Below are positions 52,630 to 61,785 of a stretch of 64,000 nt of DNA, piece after piece. A program made the position numbers and the translations under genes. Source of the DNA: Porphyridium purpureum (lineage: Eukaryota > Rhodophyta > Bangiophyceae > Porphyridiales > Porphyridiaceae); the NCBI GenBank assembly GCA_008690995.1, contig VRMN01000001.1, positions 2,852,001-2,916,000 on the forward strand, read 5' to 3'. Every line of letters starts with the position of its first letter. Position 1 is the stretch's first letter. A model generated the notes under the pieces. That model searched no databases and was not told where the DNA came from. It worked only from the letters and a program-made list of their open reading frames with translations.

Positions 52630-55095
52630 TTACGCTGCGCAGCGGCACTTGCAAGCGAGGATCTCTGGATCGATGGTCGCCTCGGCCTCAGAGTCGGACG
52701 ACTTTGGCTTGCCAAAACCCTTGCCCCAGAACTTGCCAAAGCCATGGTAGCCCTTGCCCTTCTTCTTAAAACGCTTGTCAGAGGCATTCATGAAACGCTT
52801 CTTATTCTTGTCTTCCTTCTCAGTGTTTGTGTCTTCCGACTCGCTCTTTTCGTTGTTTGTGTCCTCCGTCTCGCTCTTTTCGTTGTTTGTGTCCTCCGTC
52901 TCGCTCTTCTCGTTGTTTGTGTCCTCCGTCTCGCTCTTCTCCGTCTCGCTGGACTCCGAGTCGCTCTTCTCGTTGTTTGTGTCCTCCGTCTCGCTCTTCT
53001 CCGTCTCGCTGGACTCCGAGTCGCTCTTCTCGTTGTTCGTGTCCTCCGAGTCGCTCTTCTCCGTCCCGCTGGACTCCGAGTCGCTCTTCTCCGTCCCGCT
53101 GGACTCCGACTCGCTCTTCTCCGTGTCAGAGCTGTCGGCCTCGCAAACTGCGCCGGCGTCCGTGCTCTTGCAGCAGAACCTGTCCACAATTGGGGTCGGC
53201 GACGGAGTTGGCGGGGTCGTCGTCGCCACCGGCTCCTGAGTTGGCTCCGGCGCAAACGAGCACGTGTTTGGCAGCGTCGAATCGCCGTTCTGGACCACGC
53301 ACACTTGTACGTACTTGATCGCCTTGAACCCAAACTTGTTCGTCACCGTCAGCTCCGCAGTGTACGTCGCCGACGACAGCTCGCTGATGCCCGTCAAGTA
53401 GTTTGAGCGGGTGCGCGGCGAGTAACGATACATTGCATTCACCGTGCCGCTCTTCGGCTCGTTCACGTCTTGGTACGTCTCCTTCACGATCATCGGCACC
53501 GCAGTTCTGGTCGTCGGTGCTGTTGCAAAGGCGTCTGGAAGGATTGTCACCTCGCGCAGACCGCATCCCTCAGCGAGCCAGTCAAACTCCACGAAAGCCT
53601 CACCGTTCACGTCGAGCATCACCTCCGTCTTGTCCGCAGTCAGCTGTCCAGAGGGCCTCGGGATCTCATCCACGTAAATGTAGGTGCACGTCACGGACGA
53701 GTCTTCCGCAGTCGCATACTTGTGCACGAGTCGGCCATTCGCATCCAGGCTGGCCGAGTCAAGGTACATCTCCCTCTCGCCGGCGCAGCCGGTCTTGTAT
53801 GTCGGCATGGGCGGTGCCGGGCATTGACTGGACCTCAGCTCCAGCCCAACGGTCGATCCGGAAGACAAGCCGTTCTTCTTCTTCCACACCGTGTCGTCAA
53901 ACGAGCAAGTCACGTCCATCGGCGTCTTGTCGCAAATGCGAATTGAGTCCTCGGCCATGAACAACGCAGTCGTGCCCTTCGTGCCATCGCCGCAGTTGCA
54001 CACTCCGGCAACAAACTCGTACACGCCGCCCTTCTTGATTGTCATCACCGGCGCGTCCAGCCAGCTCGACCACCCAAAGGTGTCAATGCGCGGGTTCTGC
54101 TCTTTCAGCACCGAGTTGAAAAAGTCCTGGTTCGTGAACGCATTCACGTTGCCAATGGACACTTCTCCTCGCCCTCCTGGTAGGAGTGCCTTGTTCGACG
54201 GCACCATGTTCGTCACTGTGTCGTACGTGATCTCGCCCGGGTTGGCCTTGTTCGCGATTTCGCGCACGCTGATGATCGAAATGTCATTGTACAAAGTCAA
54301 ACCCTCCGAAGCATCACCATACGAGTCCCACTCATCTGATGCAACACCAAAGCCAAAGTCCAAGTTCGACTGGGTTGCGCCAGAAACGAAGACATTATCC
54401 TTTGGCGTCAGGTAGAACCTCACCAACGAGCAGTCCGACACCATCGCCTGTACCCCAGAGTACAGAGCATTGCACATGGTGTTCAGAACTCGGCCGCCGC
54501 CGAGGAACGAGTCATCGCCTCCCATCGTGTTACCTCCGGCGAGCGGGCAAAAATTGTACACGTCAATCAAGCTCGCTGCTGGAGTTGTCGAGAAGACGAC
54601 CGCCCTTGGGGCCACAGTGGAGTACTCGTGGTCGTTGAGCTCCACGATGGCCATGCCCCGGAAGCGTCCGCCCGGTCCAGACGACGTGATTGGCATGCCT
54701 GGCGTCAACTCCCATGAGTCTGTATCCACAAGGGCGTCGACAACTTCTTCGGGAGATGCATACACCGACTGCGCACTGGCATCCATACCCGGGCAGCTCT
54801 TGGCACCTGTCGCGTAATCAACCATGCAGTTATTCGACGCAACACCGAACCGATCGGCTAAGCACAACAAGTTGTAGGCGTTCTCGGCCCTGGTTCCGCC
54901 ATTGCTCGTCCCGAGCTTGCAGCCCTGGATTTCACCCGCACCATATCCGGCCGATGCGAGACAGGTGGACTCCTGCCACGAATCGTCAATAGCTGCGAAT
55001 TGTCTGAGCAGTGCGCTTGGAGCAGCGACGACCACGCCGGTGATCAACGCCACTGTCAACAAAATACTTGTTGCGGGTCGCATGTGGCTAATCAT
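52630..55095 (-). CDS. Large secreted protein with acidic Glu/Ser/Thr/Lys tandem repeats
   Basis: 821 aa. Signal peptide MISHMRPATSILLTVALITG, cleavage near VVVAAPSA. Residues about 30-600 form a Cys-containing extracellular region without a recognised domain (ENAYNLLCLADRFG, MAIVELNDHEYS, FVAGVCNCGDGTKGTTALFMAED). A strand-rich segment near 560-615 (YTAELTVTNKFGFKAIKYVQVCVV) looks Ig/PKD-like. A Thr/Pro linker (ATTTPPTPSPTP) leads to a CC motif, then about 105 residues of acidic repeats, then a Lys/Gly-rich segment (KKKGKGYHGFGKFWGKGFG) and a Cys tail (LACKCRCAA). The acidic-then-basic ending suggests binding to ions or sulfated wall polysaccharide (inference). TATA box 120 bp upstream; a decayed relative lies about 1.3 kb upstream. 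Confidence 0.78.
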   Translation of the reverse strand: MISHMRPATSILLTVALITGVVVAAPSALLRQFAAIDDSWQESTCLASAGYGAGEIQGCKLGTSNGGTRAENAYNLLCLADRFGVASNNCMVDYATGAKSCPGMDASAQSVYASPEEVVDALVDTDSWELTPGMPITSSGPGGRFRGMAIVELNDHEYSTVAPRAVVFSTTPAASLIDVYNFCPLAGGNTMGGDDSFLGGGRVLNTMCNALYSGVQAMVSDCSLVRFYLTPKDNVFVSGATQSNLDFGFGVASDEWDSYGDASEGLTLYNDISIISVREIANKANPGEITYDTVTNMVPSNKALLPGGRGEVSIGNVNAFTNQDFFNSVLKEQNPRIDTFGWSSWLDAPVMTIKKGGVYEFVAGVCNCGDGTKGTTALFMAEDSIRICDKTPMDVTCSFDDTVWKKKNGLSSGSTVGLELRSSQCPAPPMPTYKTGCAGEREMYLDSASLDANGRLVHKYATAEDSSVTCTYIYVDEIPRPSGQLTADKTEVMLDVNGEAFVEFDWLAEGCGLREVTILPDAFATAPTTRTAVPMIVKETYQDVNEPKSGTVNAMYRYSPRTRSNYLTGISELSSATYTAELTVTNKFGFKAIKYVQVCVVQNGDSTLPNTCSFAPEPTQEPVATTTPPTPSPTPIVDRFCCKSTDAGAVCEADSSDTEKSESESSGTEKSDSESSGTEKSDSEDTNNEKSDSESSETEKSETEDTNNEKSDSESSETEKSETEDTNNEKSETEDTNNEKSETEDTNNEKSESEDTNTEKEDKNKKRFMNASDKRFKKKGKGYHGFGKFWGKGFGKPKSSDSEAEATIDPEILACKCRCAA
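52811..53130 (-). repeat. In-frame tandem repeats of the acidic domain
   Basis: Nested repeats of 30 bp (encoding variants of EKSETEDTNN) and 60 bp (adding EKSDSESSET), kept in frame. Neighbouring copies are nearly identical at DNA level, pointing to recent slippage or unequal exchange. Confidence 0.9.
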
Positions 55096-55215
55096 TTTGA
55101 GATCTCAAGCCCTGACCGTGCACCACTTCGAAGCTACGAGAACTCTCTTGCCTTCAGACTTATTCCTACTCCATCCAGCTTGTCCGTCACACCTCCCCCG
55201 GACCTCCACGCCCTT

Positions 55216-55222
55216 CTTATAC
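55216..55222 (-). promoter_or_regulatory. TATA-like box of the acidic-repeat secreted gene
   Basis: GTATAAG on the minus strand, 120 bp upstream of the ATG at 55095. Confidence 0.45.
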
Positions 55223-56339
55223 CCATAAGGTCCACCGTTTTGCGACCTGGCAAGCGTCTACACGACACGAACCGCACGCACAGAGGTGCCAAGCGGGGTG
55301 CCGAATTCTGCTGCATACCGAGTAAAACGAGGGCGAATTCGGCACTGTGCACAGCATCATTGTTCCATTTCGAGGCAACCATCATCCACCGCCGCGGCGC
55401 AGCAGAAGTCGAACGCTCTGAATTTGACGCCTGACCGTAAGTCGGCGAACCATTGTGTGGGCTCCATTCCGCCATGGAAGAGTTGGTTGCCGTTGACGGG
55501 TGGAAACCATCGCGCATGCGCCGCAGTCGTGTTGCCCGCTCGGGCGACGGCCGGCTGTGCGTTCATCCTGGTCAAACGCGATCTGAATCAGACATCTCGT
55601 CTGTCACCCGCGCCACATCAGCTCGATGGAGCGCCGAAAAGAGACGGCAAAGCGCCGCGCGTTCCGGCTGTCACTTCCGGCACTTGATTTCGGCCCCGGC
55701 TCATATCAAACTGCGATAATTTACTAGAAACGCCTTTGGAATTCGGCGGAGAAGCATGAGCATCATCATGATCCGATGACACATGGCTTCTTACAGCACG
55801 TTCCCCCCACCCGTAAAAAGCGCGCGCGTTGTTCGGTCCGGCTTTTACGCGCCACTCGAATTCGGTTCAGAATGCAGTAGTGTACACTTCGCGTGGAATG
55901 GAGCTGTACGTCTGGCTTTGAATTTTAGTGGGCGTAGGACCGTGCCGGCTGGCGTGTCAAGCAACACGCGCTGCTGACGAGGGACTTGAGCAGGGAGTTT
56001 GGATGGTGCCGCGCTGGAGAGGTGGAATGGCCCATGCGCCACTCGTGCCCGTGGCAAATTCGTGGCACGGCGCCCTTGGCGTAGCGTGTCGCGTGGAGAA
56101 GACCTCGCGCGCTCGTTTGCTTGTGCCGTTCTCGAGGAATTCAAGACTCGCGGAATTCGTCTGTGTTCGCAGAGGTCACTGTTTGCCGTAGTGCCAACCG
56201 TCGTCAATGCTTGGCCTTTTTCGCAATCGCTTCGATGATTCCTTTCAAAAAGAAGTACCGGAAACGGGTCATGCGGGGACGGCACCAGAATAGCATTTGC
56301 CCTGCTTTCCGTCACCTCATAGTCAGTATCTGAGTCGCA
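55223..56339. other. Spacer between acidic-repeat gene and its relic
   Basis: 1.1 kb. No gene supported. Frames on both strands (for example 55845-56315) lack signal peptides, motifs and family resemblance. It may contain more decayed sequence of the relic's missing portion, but I could not align it by eye. Confidence 0.35.
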
Positions 56340-56690
56340 GGTCTCCGAGCCTATCTTTTCCGAGTCAGAGCTCTTGGTCTCGCAAACGCTCCCGGCATCC
56401 GTGCTTTAGCAGGAAACGATGTCCACTCTGTGCATCAGCATCAGCAGCAGAGTCGGCGGAGGCGGGAGGAGGTATTCGGCACACTTGTCACCGACTACGA
56501 CGAATTTTCACCGAAGCATGCGCATGCGAGTCCGTGGGCACTCACATACATCGATTGCGGATCAGTGCCCATGCCAGGGCGGCTCGTGGCGCGCGTCGAG
56601 TGGTGGGCCGTGCAGATATTCGACGCAACACCATGGCGGTCCGCCAGACGTATCAAATTGTATGCAATCTCGGGATCTGTACTGCGTGGA
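56340..56690 (-). pseudogene. Decayed partial relative of the acidic-repeat secreted gene
   Basis: On the + strand 56350-56425 matches 53118-53190 of the intact gene at about three bases in four (shared GTCAGAGCT, CTCGCAAAC, TCCGTGCT, TGTCCA), the region encoding the end of the acidic repeats and the CC motif. About 56490-56690 matches 54730-54890, the N-terminal third (shared TATTCGACGCAACACC, and the flanks of AAATTGTATGCAATCTCGG against AAGTTGTAGGCGTTCTCGG). The two parts are adjacent here, so about 1.5 kb of the gene between them is lost, and the frame is not maintained. Same orientation as the intact copy. It derives from a duplicated sister gene rather than a very recent copy. Confidence 0.7.
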
Positions 56691-57012
56691 TGACATCAAT
56701 CCCGACCAGCCCAACATCCCCACAGCGCGGCGTCCATCATGTCCATATCGCGGCTCTCACCGCCGGCCATTTTGGATAAGGAATGATTTTGGGCTGCACA
56801 AATCGGGTCAACGGCTTTTCATTCTTTCGCTACCGCACTGCAAGCAACTTCTCAAGCACCCACAGCCAGCCGCTTGCGCTTCTGTAGAAACGCGTCTACC
56901 CATGCGTGCCTGTCTTGACGTCGTCTCAGGCCCCACTCGAGGTCGCCGCAAGCCAAGCCCGTTCTTTGCCCAACCCTGACTGCGCCCCGCTCGAGTTTGC
57001 CCTGCGATCAAA

Positions 57013-57242
57013 CCATCCGCAAACACTCGCTGTACCTGATCGCTGTACCCATTCGCTGTACCCATTCGCTGTACCCATTCGCTGTACCCATTCACTGTAC
57101 CGGTTCGCTGTACCCGTTCGCTGTACCGGTTCGCTGTACCCGTTCGCTGTACTCATCCGCAAACACTCGCTGTATCCACACGCTGTACCTATTCGTTGTA
57201 CCTACGCGCTGTACCTACGCGCTGTACCCATTCGCTGTACTG
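57013..57242. repeat. 13-bp minisatellite with higher-order duplication
   Basis: The unit CTGTACCCATTCG and variants recur at exact 13-bp steps starting at 57030, 57043, 57056, 57069, 57082, 57095, 57108, 57121, 57134, 57147, then again 57170, 57183, 57196, 57209, 57222, 57235. Each block is preceded by the same non-unit lead, ATCCGCAAACACTCG (about 57015 and 57155), so the array is two blocks of 10 and 6 units made by duplication of a larger segment. It lies about 570 bp upstream of the PLP-enzyme ATG. Confidence 0.95.
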
Positions 57243-57333
57243 CAGCGCCCATCTTCCGCGTGGCGGCGACACCACCGGCCGGTCCATACCGAACCGCGCC
57301 GTCTGGCACACGCTCAAAATCCTTCGCTAGAGC

Positions 57334-57355
57334 GGGGGGAAGGGGGGGGGGAGGG
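57334..57355 (+). other. G-run tract, possible G-quadruplex
   Basis: Three consecutive G-runs (6, 10 and 3 or more bases) split by single A residues. It sits between the minisatellite and the PLP-enzyme gene. Confidence 0.5.
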
Positions 57356-57815
57356 TGTTCTGGAATCTCGCTTCATGTCGCGTGCGTTCGGCCTTGTGGT
57401 TGGTGGTGGTGGTGATGGCCACTTCCCCCGGTTCTGAACCAGCAGCATAGCGACCTTCTCAACTATGAAGTAGGGCCATAGAATACACAGGCCAGACTTG
57501 AACATGGCTAGTAAATTTAGACTGCGATGGCGGAATAATTTGTAGTAGAAATTGTCGCAGGACGTGGTGGGAGTGAGGGCCGCGTGTGGGGGTAGAAGAG
57601 GAGGATTTTTGGAGAAGAAACAAAAGAATAAGAGAGAACGAGGGCAAGGGGAAAGCGTTTTGGCGGAGGGCGAGTATTCTCAGCCAGGGACAGGAATCTT
57701 TGTCGCTTGTGGACCTGCAGGGAGGTACTTGTGTGGCAGCCGTGGCGTGAGGATGTGCATGTGCGTTGTTGACGCGTGTGCGCCCGGGTTGGAGTGAGAA
57801 GGACGGACGGCGTGA

Positions 57816-60170
57816 ATGACGGCGGCGTGGCTGTCGTGTGGCGCGACGCGGGGGTCTGGAGCATGGGCGGCGTTTGTGGACGCGCCAGGTGTCGATCGTG
57901 TGCATCGGGCTCGCCAACAGGCAAGGACGAGCGGGGCTGCTGCGGGAACGGCCGGCGGAGCACAGAGCACTCGAGCGCGACGCGCGGCGGGAAGTGTTTG
58001 CGGGGCTGCAGTTTGTGCGGGCGGTCGGCACGACACGCACGTGCGCGCGGCGGTCAGGCACGCGCGTGGTGACGAGGCGCAACAGGACGACATGGCTGCC
58101 GTGGATGCCAATGCAGCGCATGGCGCCTGGACTGATCAGCGTCTGCGCGACTACATTGAGCGGCGCGGTGACTTCTTCAAAGTACTGCACACGGCCGAGG
58201 ATCCTGTTGTGGAGGAAAGGCCGCGCTCATACGCAGGCGCGCCCGAGCCGCAAGTACGCTTCCAGGTGCGTCCGCCGAACATGGGCTCCATGAACTCGAG
58301 TTTGCTCGGCGAGCTCAACGCCGCTGTGCAGCAAGACGTTGAGCGCATGGGCTGTGTCGAGTGTGCGGCGCGGCTTCAAGGCGCCGCAGTCTCAACATCG
58401 ACATTGGCAGCGACACCCACCGCGGCCGACAAGCCCGGCGGCGTGGCCGCCAACGAGACTGGTCGGAAGACCCCGGCCGTGCTGCACTTTGATGAAACAC
58501 AAAACGCGTTGGTTCTGAATGCGAATACCGAGTCGGCTGCGCGCTCGATGGTCAAAGCGCTCGAGGAGAAGGCACTTACGCGCTGCGTCCAGGTGCATAT
58601 CACGCAGGGTGGTGACGACCGCCTTCACCTTAACAAACAGGGCGTCAATAAGTACTACTGCCCGCCGACGCCGCTCGATCACACGCACGGTGTTGTTCTG
58701 CGCGGCTCTTGTACCTGCTCGCCTCCCACGCCACTCGGGTTCGCAAGGGCCGAGCAAGTACTGAGGTCTGTGTGGGAAAACCAAAAGTCCGTGTCGGCAG
58801 CCATGGAAGACCTGCGGACGAGGATTGCCCCTGCGCTTGGGCTCGTAGAAGGCCAGCAGGTCACCACTTTGCTGCACCCCAGCGGGTCGGACGCCGAAAT
58901 GATCCCCATGCTGATTGCTCAAATCCGCGCGCTTCGCAGCCAGTGCACACGCATCGTGAATGTGGTCGTAGCGGCGGGCGAGGTGGGTTCAGGTACGGCG
59001 AATGCTGCCGGCGGTAAGCATTTTTCAGACTTTGTGCCGAGTGGCGCGCTTGATACGAAGAACAACGCCGCGGTGCTGGGATTCCAGTTGCCTGTCGATG
59101 TGATTGAGGTTAAGCCGCGCCACGCCGACGGCCATCGCATTGCAGATTACGACGCCCGTGTCTACGAGCTAGTGGCGCTGGCACTGAGAGAGAATCCGCA
59201 CACGTACTTTGTGATGCACGCTGTGGACGGCAGCAAGACAGGGCTTCGCGTCCCGTCCAAGCAGGTTTGTGATCAGCTTTTGGACGAGTTCCCCAATAAT
59301 GTGCTGCTTACGCTGGACGCCTGCCAGGGGCGCTCGAGCACGGAAGAGTTGCTGCATTTTTTGGAACGCGACGCACCTGTCCTGTTCACCGCAAGTAAGT
59401 TCTTTTCGGCGCCCGGGTTTTGTGGCGCGGTTTTGTTGCCTGAATCATGTGCGCGTGACCTGGCCAACATGGATGCGGCAAGTGTACCATGCGGGCTCGG
59501 TGACTACTTGACCAAACTCGAGGTGCCGTCGGTACTGCGAGGTCTGCACTCGGGACTGCCCGAGGGACCGCCAAACGCGGGTCTCTTGGTACGCTGGGCC
59601 TGTGGGATTGCAGAAATGGAGGCTTTCGCTGCGCTAGGCCCTGACCGCTGCCATACTCCCATAGCAAATTGGGTGCAGCGTACCAAAGCACTTGTCGCAG
59701 AGGAGTCGGCGCGATGGCTCAAGGAGCCAAAGAGCAGCAATGGCACCGTGTCAGCATTGGATGCGATAGAAGTTGTTGACGACTCTCTTGATGGAGACCT
59801 TGCGCCTCAAACGCGACTCGGCCAGTGCAACTCGATCGTTTGCGTGCGGATCAGGAGCGCGACGGAACCAGATCGATGGCTCTCATTTGAGGAGTTGAAA
59901 GTTGTGCACAAGTGGCTTGCGTCAGATTCCTCGTCCCTACTCGAAGGTATTAGCGGATCGGCGCCTGTGGCGTCCATTGTCGCCAGCACCAAATGCTTTG
60001 TCGGTCAGCCAGTGAAGCTCGGCAAATTCGCCGTGCTGCGCCTCGCAATGAGCGCACCGCTTGCCCGCCGCTGCGCAGGTGGGCAGCACGAGTTTGCGAA
60101 AGTGCTTGAAGAGGACCGACTGGCTGTGCGCAAGATGCTTTTTGTCGCGAAATGTCTTGAATACTTATAG
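57816..60170 (+). CDS. Fold-type I PLP-dependent enzyme, uncharacterised
   Basis: 784 aa from the ATG at 57816; the ATG at 58092 (MAAVDANAAHGAW) would drop 92 residues of basic, Ala/Gly-rich leader. The C-terminal 500 residues look like an aminotransferase/cysteine-desulfurase-type fold: TLLHPSGSDAEMIPMLIAQI (phosphate-binding region), TYFVMHAVDGSKTGLRVPS, NNVLLTLDACQGRSSTEELLHFL (Asp contacting PLP) and LFTASKFFSAPGFCGAVLLP, where Lys528 is the probable Schiff-base lysine. Later SVLRGLHSGLPEGPPNAGLLVRWACGI. Preceding residues include NKYYCPPTPLDHTHGVVLRGSCTCSPPT, possibly substrate-side. I cannot name the reaction. The AGTAAGT at the lysine resembles a splice donor but the frame reads through. 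Confidence 0.65.
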   Translation: MTAAWLSCGATRGSGAWAAFVDAPGVDRVHRARQQARTSGAAAGTAGGAQSTRARRAAGSVCGAAVCAGGRHDTHVRAAVRHARGDEAQQDDMAAVDANAAHGAWTDQRLRDYIERRGDFFKVLHTAEDPVVEERPRSYAGAPEPQVRFQVRPPNMGSMNSSLLGELNAAVQQDVERMGCVECAARLQGAAVSTSTLAATPTAADKPGGVAANETGRKTPAVLHFDETQNALVLNANTESAARSMVKALEEKALTRCVQVHITQGGDDRLHLNKQGVNKYYCPPTPLDHTHGVVLRGSCTCSPPTPLGFARAEQVLRSVWENQKSVSAAMEDLRTRIAPALGLVEGQQVTTLLHPSGSDAEMIPMLIAQIRALRSQCTRIVNVVVAAGEVGSGTANAAGGKHFSDFVPSGALDTKNNAAVLGFQLPVDVIEVKPRHADGHRIADYDARVYELVALALRENPHTYFVMHAVDGSKTGLRVPSKQVCDQLLDEFPNNVLLTLDACQGRSSTEELLHFLERDAPVLFTASKFFSAPGFCGAVLLPESCARDLANMDAASVPCGLGDYLTKLEVPSVLRGLHSGLPEGPPNAGLLVRWACGIAEMEAFAALGPDRCHTPIANWVQRTKALVAEESARWLKEPKSSNGTVSALDAIEVVDDSLDGDLAPQTRLGQCNSIVCVRIRSATEPDRWLSFEELKVVHKWLASDSSSLLEGISGSAPVASIVASTKCFVGQPVKLGKFAVLRLAMSAPLARRCAGGQHEFAKVLEEDRLAVRKMLFVAKCLEYL

Positions 60171-60420
60171 CTTGAGGCGCATCCGACTGTAGCTCTTCCA
60201 TGCTCTTTTCTTTACAATGTCACTTCTTAGATTGCCAGTGGTAGTAGTCCCGTCATTCCCCCAATTCTTTATCTGGCGACACGTGTTCGTGTGCCTCTTT
60301 GCAGTTTTGATTCTTCGCTTTGTCATGTCCTATATTTGCGTTTCTAGACCAGATCTGAGCTCCCATAGTAGCAAAAAGGTGCTGCCGAGAAACGGCAGAA
60401 ACAATACAATAAAGCCTGGT

Positions 60421-61668
60421 TTACTTTCCCTTCTCGGTTTCATCCTGGTCTCGACTGCTTCGTCCCCACAGCGCAGCGCAGGTGATAATTGCGCCTCCTG
60501 CGAACCCCTGTACGGTGAGCGATTCATGCAAGATGAGCTGCGCAAACACAGCTGCATAAACAGGATCCATGGCATATACAAGAGCGGCCTTATCAGCGGG
60601 GATTACACGCTGCCCGCGCGCTTGCGCCCAATTTGTGAACGCAGTGGCCACTACACCCAGATAAAGCAGCGCAAACGCTTGCAGCGGGGAGAGGCCCAGT
60701 GGAGCATAGAGCAGATCCGCTGGCGATGCAAAATCACCATTCAACATGAGCCACACAAATGACAAAGCAGTAACAAAGCAAAGCGACACAGCGTTGAGCG
60801 GCCCCGCAGGATGCCTCCGTGCAAACGCTTCCAAGCGAAGGATGAACATGGCTGATGCACCTGCGGCCGCAATCGAAAGTGCATCTCCTAGGTTGAAAGA
60901 CCCAAAAATTGGGATCGCATTGGCTGAGCTTCCTTGCCCGCTTATCGTGCTTGTGGCAAGCAGCATGGTGCCGAGCACGGCAAGTGCTGCTGAGGCCCAC
61001 GTTTGCCACGGGTACCGGCGCGCGTACAAGAGCATGCCGCAAACTGGCACGAGCTTCACGTTTAGGTAAAGCAGGAACGCTGAGCGCGACGCGTCCGTAT
61101 ATTGCAAGCCAGCACTTTGCAGTGCGTACCCGGCAAACATCCAAGCGCCCAGCTCGCACCCGTCCCTGAGCAACGTGACTGGCGCCTGCCAAGTCTGCTC
61201 GGATGTCGACATGTGCTCCGATGTCACCGTGTCCGTGTTCAAGTCGGGACTACGATGCGAAGTCCACAGAGAGCCCAGCGCTGGCACGGTCACCACGGCA
61301 GACAGCGCGAAGCGCAGAGTGTTCAGTAAGGCGGGGGACATGAGCTGCGCAGTCGGATCATCTGATGCCACAGAGTCAAGCAACCACTTGATCACGGCAT
61401 GCTGTGACCCCCATGTCAGCGCAACACCGTTGAGCAGCGCGTAAGCGACGCCCACTTGCAGCTTGTTGGCGTTCAGTAGCCCCTTCGTGGCGTGCGCATC
61501 CTGATCAACTCCGGAGCTACTCTTAAGAGCACCGGATCGTCGCGCCGTCCGAGATCGCGCACGAGGTCTTGCAAAGAGTACGTGACGCTGCCGTGGTCTC
61601 GGTGCCCGCAACGCAGGCACATCCGTTTGGTGTATCGGTGTCGTGACCCACCCTGTTAAGCGCTGCAT
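60421..61668 (-). CDS. EamA/DMT-family transporter
   Basis: 415 aa from the ATG at 61668, chosen because longer readings would run into the divergent PEX14 promoter and gene. N-terminal 65 residues are Arg-rich with few acids (RAPRPRQRHVLFARPRARSRTARR), an organelle leader. Then ten hydrophobic helices in two EamA halves: VGVAYALLNGVALTWGSQHAVIKWLL, LNTLRFALSAVVTVPALGSL, AFLLYLNVKLVPVCGMLLYARRYPWQTWASAALAVLGTMLLA, then SALYCL-type helices through VVATAFTNWAQARGQRVIPADKAALVYAMDPVYAAVFAQLILHESL and AGGAIITCAALW. Substrate unknown; plastid metabolite exchange is plausible. A hydrophilic loop (SHRSPDLNTDTVTSEHMSTSEQ) splits the first half. Confidence 0.8.
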   Translation of the reverse strand: MQRLTGWVTTPIHQTDVPALRAPRPRQRHVLFARPRARSRTARRSGALKSSSGVDQDAHATKGLLNANKLQVGVAYALLNGVALTWGSQHAVIKWLLDSVASDDPTAQLMSPALLNTLRFALSAVVTVPALGSLWTSHRSPDLNTDTVTSEHMSTSEQTWQAPVTLLRDGCELGAWMFAGYALQSAGLQYTDASRSAFLLYLNVKLVPVCGMLLYARRYPWQTWASAALAVLGTMLLATSTISGQGSSANAIPIFGSFNLGDALSIAAAGASAMFILRLEAFARRHPAGPLNAVSLCFVTALSFVWLMLNGDFASPADLLYAPLGLSPLQAFALLYLGVVATAFTNWAQARGQRVIPADKAALVYAMDPVYAAVFAQLILHESLTVQGFAGGAIITCAALWGRSSRDQDETEKGK

Positions 61669-61785
61669 CCGTACAACTCCAACGAGTGCTCCCGCACATG
61701 AATGTTCGCACGTCTGGAGTCGTGGATAGGCGCGACCAAGTCGCTTGGAAGGTGTGTGGCGGCGCAGTCGCAGGCAACCGAAACG

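Noticed and set aside
56419-56979. 186-codon + frame across the decayed relic
   Set aside because: Opposite to the orientation of the relic and without any motif; explained by the decayed gene.
57013-57242. 13-bp array as a CRISPR
   Set aside because: Contiguous tandem units with no unique spacers; a minisatellite in eukaryotic DNA.
57459-58190. 243-codon minus frame over the start of the PLP-enzyme gene
   Set aside because: Low-complexity Arg/Ser/Pro shadow with no motif.
59394-59402. AGTAAGT as a splice donor in the PLP-enzyme gene
   Set aside because: It encodes the expected Ser-Lys of the PLP site and the frame continues with family-like sequence.
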